From assembly GCA_009602725.1 (NCBI GenBank), contig WELB01000103.1:36824-85220 (forward strand): a stretch of 48,397 nt of DNA, read 5' to 3'. The translations under genes were made by a program, and so were the position numbers. Positions 43,402 through 48,397 of this stretch are shown one piece after another. The stretch is from Spirogloea muscicola. Taxonomy: Eukaryota > Streptophyta > Zygnematophyceae > Spirogloeales > Spirogloeaceae. Each line of letters starts with the position of its first letter. Position 1 is the first letter of the stretch. The notes under the pieces are model-generated. The model had not been told where the DNA came from and searched no databases. It worked only from the letters and a program-made list of their open reading frames with translations.

Positions 43402-43794
43402 TCACTGCACCTGGAGCTTCTTGAGCTGGCGCTCGAGCGCGGCCTCGTGGAGGCTCTGGCGCAGGAAGCGGTAGAGGAGCCAGTAGAGGAAGGGCGGGAC
43501 GGTGGCGAGCAGGGCGTTGCGGTGCGCAGCGAGCGTGACCTTGTCGTAGCGGTCGCGCTCCGCGGCGCCGCAGAGCGGGCCCTCGCAGCGCTCTGGGCGG
43601 TGGGAGATCGTCCAGTAGACCTCCAGCGCCAGGAAGGCGGAGAAGGGCACGACGGCGAGGAGCGGGGAGACGAGCAGCGCCGTGGCGCGCAGCGCCGCGG
43701 TGTGCAGCGGCTTGTAGAGCGGCGCCGAGAGCAGCGCCAGGAGCAGCGCCTCCACGCCCAGCACCACCGCCGCCAGCACCCACTGCAGCGCCAT
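43402..43794 (-). CDS. Three-pass membrane protein with BAP31-like layout, 130 residues
   Basis: Intronless. The ATG at 43794 lies in an ideal context (GCCGCCATGG) and the codons end almost only in G/C. There are three hydrophobic segments: WVLAAVVLGVEALLLALL (~5-22), ATALLVSPLLAVVPFSAFLALE (~36-57) and NALLATVPPFLYWLLYRFL (~94-112). A charged loop lies between the second and third (HRPERC... ERDRYDKVTLAAHR), and a short amphipathic end (HEAALERQLKKLQ) follows. This order, three membrane spans then a coiled-coil-like tail, is that of ER BAP31/BAP29 proteins, but the protein is shorter and lacks the KKXX end. The BAP31 link is therefore only a suggestion. Longer minus-strand ORFs through the CT-rich leader start upstream but lose codon bias before this ATG. 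Confidence 0.8.
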   Translation of the reverse strand: MALQWVLAAVVLGVEALLLALLSAPLYKPLHTAALRATALLVSPLLAVVPFSAFLALEVYWTISHRPERCEGPLCGAAERDRYDKVTLAAHRNALLATVPPFLYWLLYRFLRQSLHEAALERQLKKLQVQ

Positions 43795-43849
43795 GGCGGC
43801 CCTAGCTCCTCTTCTGGTTTCCCACAAACCCCTTGGAAGAGCTTCACTG

Positions 43850-43935
43850 CTTGACGCAAGCCCCTCCCTCTCTTCTCTTTCTCCCTCTCTCTCTCCTCTC
43901 TCTCTCTCCTCTCTCTCCCGCCCTCCCTCCTCTCT
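43850..43935 (+). repeat. CT-rich tract before the membrane protein gene
   Basis: CTCTCTC runs on +, i.e. GA-rich on the gene's sense strand, 55-140 bp upstream of its ATG. Such GA tracts are frequent in plant 5' leaders and promoters (GAGA elements). Confidence 0.6.
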
Positions 43936-44079
43936 CCCTCTCCCCGCCATGACCTGCCACTTGGCCCTACAGTAGCGCAGCCCGCAGCCGCTATTTCTAT
44001 GACCCTCTTCCTTTTCCGCCCTCTAGTTATTTCGATCTGCACTTGCTGACTGTAGGTGGCACTCCGACAGGGGGCAAGG

Positions 44080-45420
44080 GGGATTTGTCCATGGTTTTCT
44101 GGGCTGGCCTATCACAGCTATTGCAGTTACTGGCAGAGTCTAGCCCTTTTCAGACCTGGTAAATTCCTGTGGGCTGGCCTCTCACAGCCATTTTGTTATT
44201 GATGGAGCTGGTTTTTGGTGATGGTAAGAGTAAACGAAGGAGAAGAGCGGAAGCTCTTCCTAAATGGGAGCTTCTCCAATCGGCCAGCCCGAAAGATATT
44301 CGACAAATTTCAAAAGGGGCCTGAAAATGCAGCTACGCAAGTTGCTACTACGGATCGCTGCTCAACAACCCCCAATCAATAGGTGCAAATTGGTGTACCT
44401 AGCAGGTGGGAAGGGATTGGAGAAAGACGCTTCCAGGAGAGGGCGGTGGCTGGGAGAGGCCAGCCCAGAAAATAGAATGAACAAAGTGCGAAGGGGCCAG
44501 GGAAAACGCTAAAGCACACATGGAATCAAAGTAGCTACGAAACACTCAGTAACCCCTACTAAGCAGCCGCAGGGAAGGGATTGGGACGCCGAAAGCACCT
44601 GGGTGAGATGCTCTCCAGAAGAAGGCAGTGGCTGGATGAGAAGAAGCGGCTCCTCCAAAAGATGAAGCAGCCCACAAAGGATGAACACAGTCCAAAGGCT
44701 GGCTGCTCAGTAGTCCCTACATCGATAGCTGCAAGTCGGTAATATAAGCAGCCAGGAAGGAAAGAAAGAAAGAAAGCAGCCAGGAGGAGATGAGCCAGCT
44801 GAAAGTACTAGGAGGAGAAACACTCCCAGAAGGTTGCAGTGGCTGTGAGAAAGAATGAAGGCGCCTCCAGGAGAGGGCGGTGACTGGAAGAGGCCAGCCC
44901 ATAAATAGAATAAACAAAGTTCGGATGGGCCAGGGAGAATGCTAAAACACACACGAAATGAGAAGCTTTGAAGCACTCGGTAACTCCTATGAGGCATCCG
45001 CAGGTCGGAGAAACGAGAAATGAAGCAGCTCTTCCAAAGGGTGCGAAGGCTGTGAAGAGCCAGCCCGCAAAGATTGAACAAGGTCCAAATTGACCCGGGA
45101 AATGTGTAGACCACTATGGGTGCCTGCTAAGTAAAGTCTAATTAGTTGCCGTAACTTGGAGAACAAAGCAGCAGGTATGGAGTCGCCCCGCATAGAGCCT
45201 GAGGCGGCAGCCAAGGATGAGAGCCCGCAGCTTATGTTCTGCCGTGAAGGGTGGGACACAACGCGTCTTGCAAGCGGGTGTACAAGAGATATTCTTCTGG
45301 TGTAAGAGGTCAAGCCACCAAGTTCTGAAAATCCCAAGGATGTCATCGGCGAGGGGAACAAGTCCGTCATCGCCCGCGTCTCCACCAGTGAAGCGGGACT
45401 GGGCACTATGACTGTCTTCC
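44080..45420. mobile_element. Cluster of LINE 3'-end copies, both orientations
   Basis: Plus-oriented 3' hairpins at about 44097 and 44168 (GGGCTGGCCTCTCACAGCC). Minus-oriented copies with CCAGCCC at about 44278, 44458, 44893 and 45057. The minus-strand frame at 45130-45420 contains GLVPLADDILGIFRTWWLDLL, which lines up with the FFPLAIDTHGALGARWLELL tail at 25.8 kb. A short GAAA microsatellite lies at 44758-44775. Confidence 0.65.
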
Positions 45421-46010
45421 AGGGAGATCTTTGGCAAGTGGGTAGTTTGATGGTTTGAAGGTCTTGGCCGTCGATTTGGTGACGATTTTGTGATGCCCAG
45501 GTCTGCGTATTGTCTGTCTTGCGAAAGTGGAGAGCGATTGCTGGCTGTCATAGTGGGTGGTGGCTAAGGACGAGGTGGCATACCGGCCGACAAGGAATGA
45601 AGATAGATTTACGTCTCAGAAGTTCACTTCGACCTCCTCCAGTAAGTGGCAATGATGCCATTGTGACGGGCTTAGGATGACTACGTTTTCCTGAAAGATA
45701 ACGGACTGTAGCCTCACTGACTGACACGAAGTCTAGTGTGAAGGATCCTGGATAGAGGGAATTCAGAGGGAGGCCTCCTCAACTAGCAACAATTTCATAT
45801 TTACCAAAGCCCGGGGGTGCCGTATAAGATGATACATGAGCTAGTTCAGAAGAGCTGACTGGTGGACACACACTCAAGCTGCCAGGCCGGGTGGACGACC
45901 TTGTGTTCGATATGACGTAATCTCAGCCAAGTCTTACACCAGCGTGAATGTGCGATTGATATCAGGCTAGGGTGGGTCTCCAGCTTTCATTGGCGAGCAC
46001 AATGCAGTGT
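45421..46010. other. Stretch without recognised features
   Basis: No supported gene, and no recognisable repeat apart from a possible extension of the minus-oriented LINE tail at its start. Confidence 0.4.
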
Positions 46011-46014
46011 ACCA

Positions 46015-46620
46015 GATGAAGTGAAATACGCTTCCAGGAGAGGGCAGTGGCTGGGAGAGGCCAGCCCAGAAAAAAGATCTGACAATGTCCGAAGGGGCCA
46101 GGGAAAGTGCTAAAGCACACACGGATTCAAGTAGCGATGAAACATTCAGTAATCCCTACTAAGCAACCGCAGGTCGGAGATACTAGTCTGCTGGTAACGG
46201 GTCCCCTGGCTAGGGCCAGAGGCGGCAGCAAGGGCACGACCGGCGCGGAGAGGCAGCGCGCGAGCTATGGACCGCTGCAGCAAGACGGCCAAGCGCATGC
46301 GATACACCTGCGCCATCGAGCGTGCATGGAAGTCCACCGGCTCCCCAATGCTGCGGTGGGCGAAGTGAAAGGAAGCTCTTCCTCTTTTGGCTTTGGACAT
46401 TGTCCATTATTTTTGGGCTGGCTTTGCCAGCCCCTCTTCTCTATGAGCGAGCACTTTCTTCTAAGGGCGGCTACAAATACCGCTAATAACTTCTTCAGTA
46501 TAAAGTCAGACAAACAGCTCGTCCAAGATAAGGCAGTGACTGTAAGAGGCCAGCCCAAAAAAGACAAGGTTCAAAGGGCCGAAAGTCGTCAAAATCACAA
46601 AGTTATGCAAGAGAATACAG
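46015..46620 (-). mobile_element. LINE 3'-end copies with polyprotein tail
   Basis: The minus-strand frame stopping at 46146 reads GEPVDFHARSMAQVYRMRL, ARALPLRAGRALAAASG and SISDLRLLSRDY, close to the copy at 25.5 kb. Hairpins occur at about 46050 and 46540 (minus) and a plus-oriented GGGCTGGCTTTGCCAGCCC at about 46413. Confidence 0.7.
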
Positions 46621-47085
46621 CGAATGGGAGCTTAGTAAATTTAAGTCAGCAGCCGCATGTCGGAGTAACTCGCAGCTGGAAAAGAGGCACCCCGACGAGA
46701 TACAGAAGCAGCAGCCATGGCACGGCCTGCCCGCAAGTGCACTGCGTGAGCCTGGGACCGTTGGAAGGATAAGGATAGCCGCATACAGACCTTTGCTTCC
46801 GTCTCTTCCTGCTGCTACTGACGCTTGGTCATCCTTCTAGTCTGGCCACTTCTTTTTGGTCCGTTGCAGGTGGCCAACTCAAACACTCTTGCTAGTTTCT
46901 GGGTCTGCCGACATATGGCCTCGGCCTTCTTTTCAATCTCTCCATGTGTACTGTCTTTGCCTACAATCGGCTATATCCTCATCTCCAAAATTCCCGTGGG
47001 CTGCCACTTATTTCATTTGCGGCATTGGCTACAAGAGTTATTGACTAGTAAGAGCCACTTGTTTTGCTCGAACATTGTGCTGTTA
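46621..47085. other. Stretch without recognised gene
   Basis: Two overlapping short frames on + (46825-47157) are hydrophobic, but lack codon bias and overlap LINE sequence at the end. Not called. Confidence 0.35.
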
Positions 47086-47640
47086 GTCTTGCTCCAGTTT
47101 CTCCAGGCTCCTGCAGAAAAGAAGAAGTGGCTCTCCCATTGGGGGCAAGGGCTGTGAAAAGCCAGCCCGAAAAGAATTGACAAAGGTTCGAAAAAACCAA
47201 TTGACGGAGGGGCCTGAAGATGCTATGTCAGAACGGGGGAGGATGGACCACTCAGTAGAAAAGGAGTGGCACTCCCAATGGGGGCAAGGGCTGTGAAAAG
47301 CCAGCCCAAAACACGTATAATTATTTAGACAAATATGTAACACTTTTGTCTTTCCATGATTGTCCTACAAATGTTTCTGAATAAACATTTCTTATTACTC
47401 TCTCTCGAGATATTTTGCACTTGTTTCCGGAGATACAGAATTCTTTTGAACTCTTTGAATCTATGAAAGGTAGTTTGTATTTGACAGTGGTAAATTCAGC
47501 TCTTACTCAAAAAGAAAATCAACTGTTATGGACTGGGTTTTTACAGAAATTGACAAAGGTTCGAAGGGGCCAAATGACGGAGGGGCCTACAGCGCGCTAA
47601 GCAGCTACGAAGGGGCCAGAAGATGCAGAAAAGGAGATAA
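47086..47640 (-). mobile_element. LINE 3' hairpin copies (three)
   Basis: CCCATTGGGGGCAAGGGCTG occurs twice (about 47136 and 47274), each time followed by GTGAAAAGCCAGCCC. A further partial copy lies at 47545-47640. The two near-identical units suggest recent insertion or local duplication. Confidence 0.7.
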
Positions 47641-47654
47641 GACACTTCAGTCAA

Positions 47655-47857
47655 CTGCGGCGTCCATTCTTTTGGGCTGGCCTCTCCCAGCGGTCCATGG
47701 CCCACGCCTTGCATCTGCGTGCTGGCCGTGCTCTCGCTGCGGCCTCCGGCTTTCGTCAGGGGGATAGTTTACCGGCAGCTAGTCTGTCGGATGTGAGGCT
47801 CCTCACTCGTAACTACTAAGTGGTCCATCCTCCCCCGTTCTGCCATAGCCTCTTCAG
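47655..47857 (+). mobile_element. LINE copy, C-terminal end
   Basis: A plus-oriented hairpin (GGGCTGGCCTCTCCCAGC), then the family tail LHLRAGRALAAASGFRQGD across two frames and SDVRLLTRNY with stop TAA at 47817-47819. It is followed by the post-stop sequence GTGGTCCATCCTCCCCCGTT, also present in reverse at 47225-47260. Confidence 0.65.
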
Positions 47858-48397
47858 GCCGCCTATGCAACTTTCGATGCAGGTATCCTGGCCTGCACAG
47901 CGGCCCTGGTCCAACACCCGGCCTTCCTGGAGACGCCGGCTGCTGTGCACCAGGCCTCCCTGCCTGTGAGCCGAGGGGGTCTGGGCTGCCGCCCGCTGGC
48001 TCGTGCCTGCCGGGCAGCACACCTGGGGAGTTGGGCGCAGGTTGCGACTTCGGTGGCTCAGCGTTTCATCCGGCATGGGGGTCGCCTCCTGGAGCAGGCG
48101 GCCGCGGACGTGGAGACTGGCACGCTGCCTTTCCAGACGGCTCTTCGCTCAGCCCGGGATGAGCTGCTTGCGGATCATCCCGCCCTGGTGCCACGGGCCG
48201 TCCCGTTCGCTCACCTCGCGCGCACGGCCGACCTGCGGGCCCAAGCTCGCTGCATGGCGGAGGTAGATGCGGCGTCTTTCTCCACGGCGCTGGGGCTTTT
48301 GCCTCCAGCCGACCTCCGGGGGCGCGCGCGACTGCTCTCGGCGTCCTCACCAGGGGCGGCTGCTTGGCTGTCGGCTCTGCCGATCCACGACGCGCTC
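47855..48397 (+). mobile_element. LINE polyprotein, internal segment (runs off window end)
   Basis: 181 codons without a stop and with strong G/C third-position bias, unlike other copies here. The frame contains LPVSRGGLGCRPLARACRA (about residues 37-55 of the segment), ELLADHPALVPRA and LLSASSPGAAAWLSALP. These match the region after the reverse transcriptase thumb of non-LTR elements common in algae and protists (SRGGLGLR... followed by GA.AWLSALP). The 5' border is abrupt, inside the 3' untranslated part of the previous LINE copy, so this is either a truncated nested insertion or a rearranged junction. It is the least decayed element piece in the window. Confidence 0.75.

Noticed and set aside
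43210-43854. 214-codon ORF on the plus strand
   Set aside because: It is the antisense image of the membrane protein gene at 43402-43794, which has the Kozak start, membrane segments and codon bias.

Overview
The window reads as nuclear DNA of a green-lineage (Viridiplantae) eukaryote, most likely a streptophyte alga or an early land-plant relative. Genes are split by many short GT..AG introns, two genes encode plastid-targeted proteins, short TTTAGGG/CCCTAAA telomere-type arrays are scattered inside introns and spacers, and three tandem genes encode divergent NAC-type transcription factor domains, a family known from streptophytes. The species cannot be named from the sequence.

Layout. 1-1.7 kb: the 3' part of a conserved plant gene of unknown function (+). 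2.75-4.33 kb: a small membrane protein gene (-), possibly plastid-targeted, and head-to-head with it a small ORF at 4.47 kb (+). 4.7-8.5 kb: gene-poor, with LINE 3' ends and a ~1.1 kb fold-back whose centre holds a telomere-type array. 8.5-31 kb: a segmentally triplicated block. Each unit has a G-box-bearing GC-rich upstream repeat and one NAC-like gene, starting at 10.32, 17.74 and 27.20 kb, all on +. Between and within the units lie a nested 1.5 kb duplication, LINE 3' ends, and fossils of LTR retroelements. One of these fossils is an inverted duplication of a gag-like segment. 31.44-37.00 kb: a 13-exon ceramide kinase gene (-), readable from start to stop. 39.55-42.81 kb: a 10-exon gene (+) for a plastid APX-R/APX6-type haem peroxidase, also complete. 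43.40-43.79 kb: an intronless three-pass membrane protein (-) with BAP31-like layout. 44-48.4 kb: many LINE 3' ends in both orientations, then the internal part of a LINE polyprotein that runs off the window end.

The genes do not form one pathway. The single-copy genes (ceramide kinase, APX-R, membrane protein) have strongly G/C-ending codons. The NAC-like genes are less biased and sit in fast-changing, repeat-laden DNA. The most interesting material is the tandem NAC-like cluster, with a shared Cys-pair tail after the DNA-binding domain and differences in the DNA-contact strand; the dispersed LINE 3' hairpin, present about 25-30 times; the telomere-type arrays repeatedly found in introns; and several large palindromes. 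Exon joins were made by hand from reading frame, splice sites, phase and family resemblance; nothing was searched against a database.
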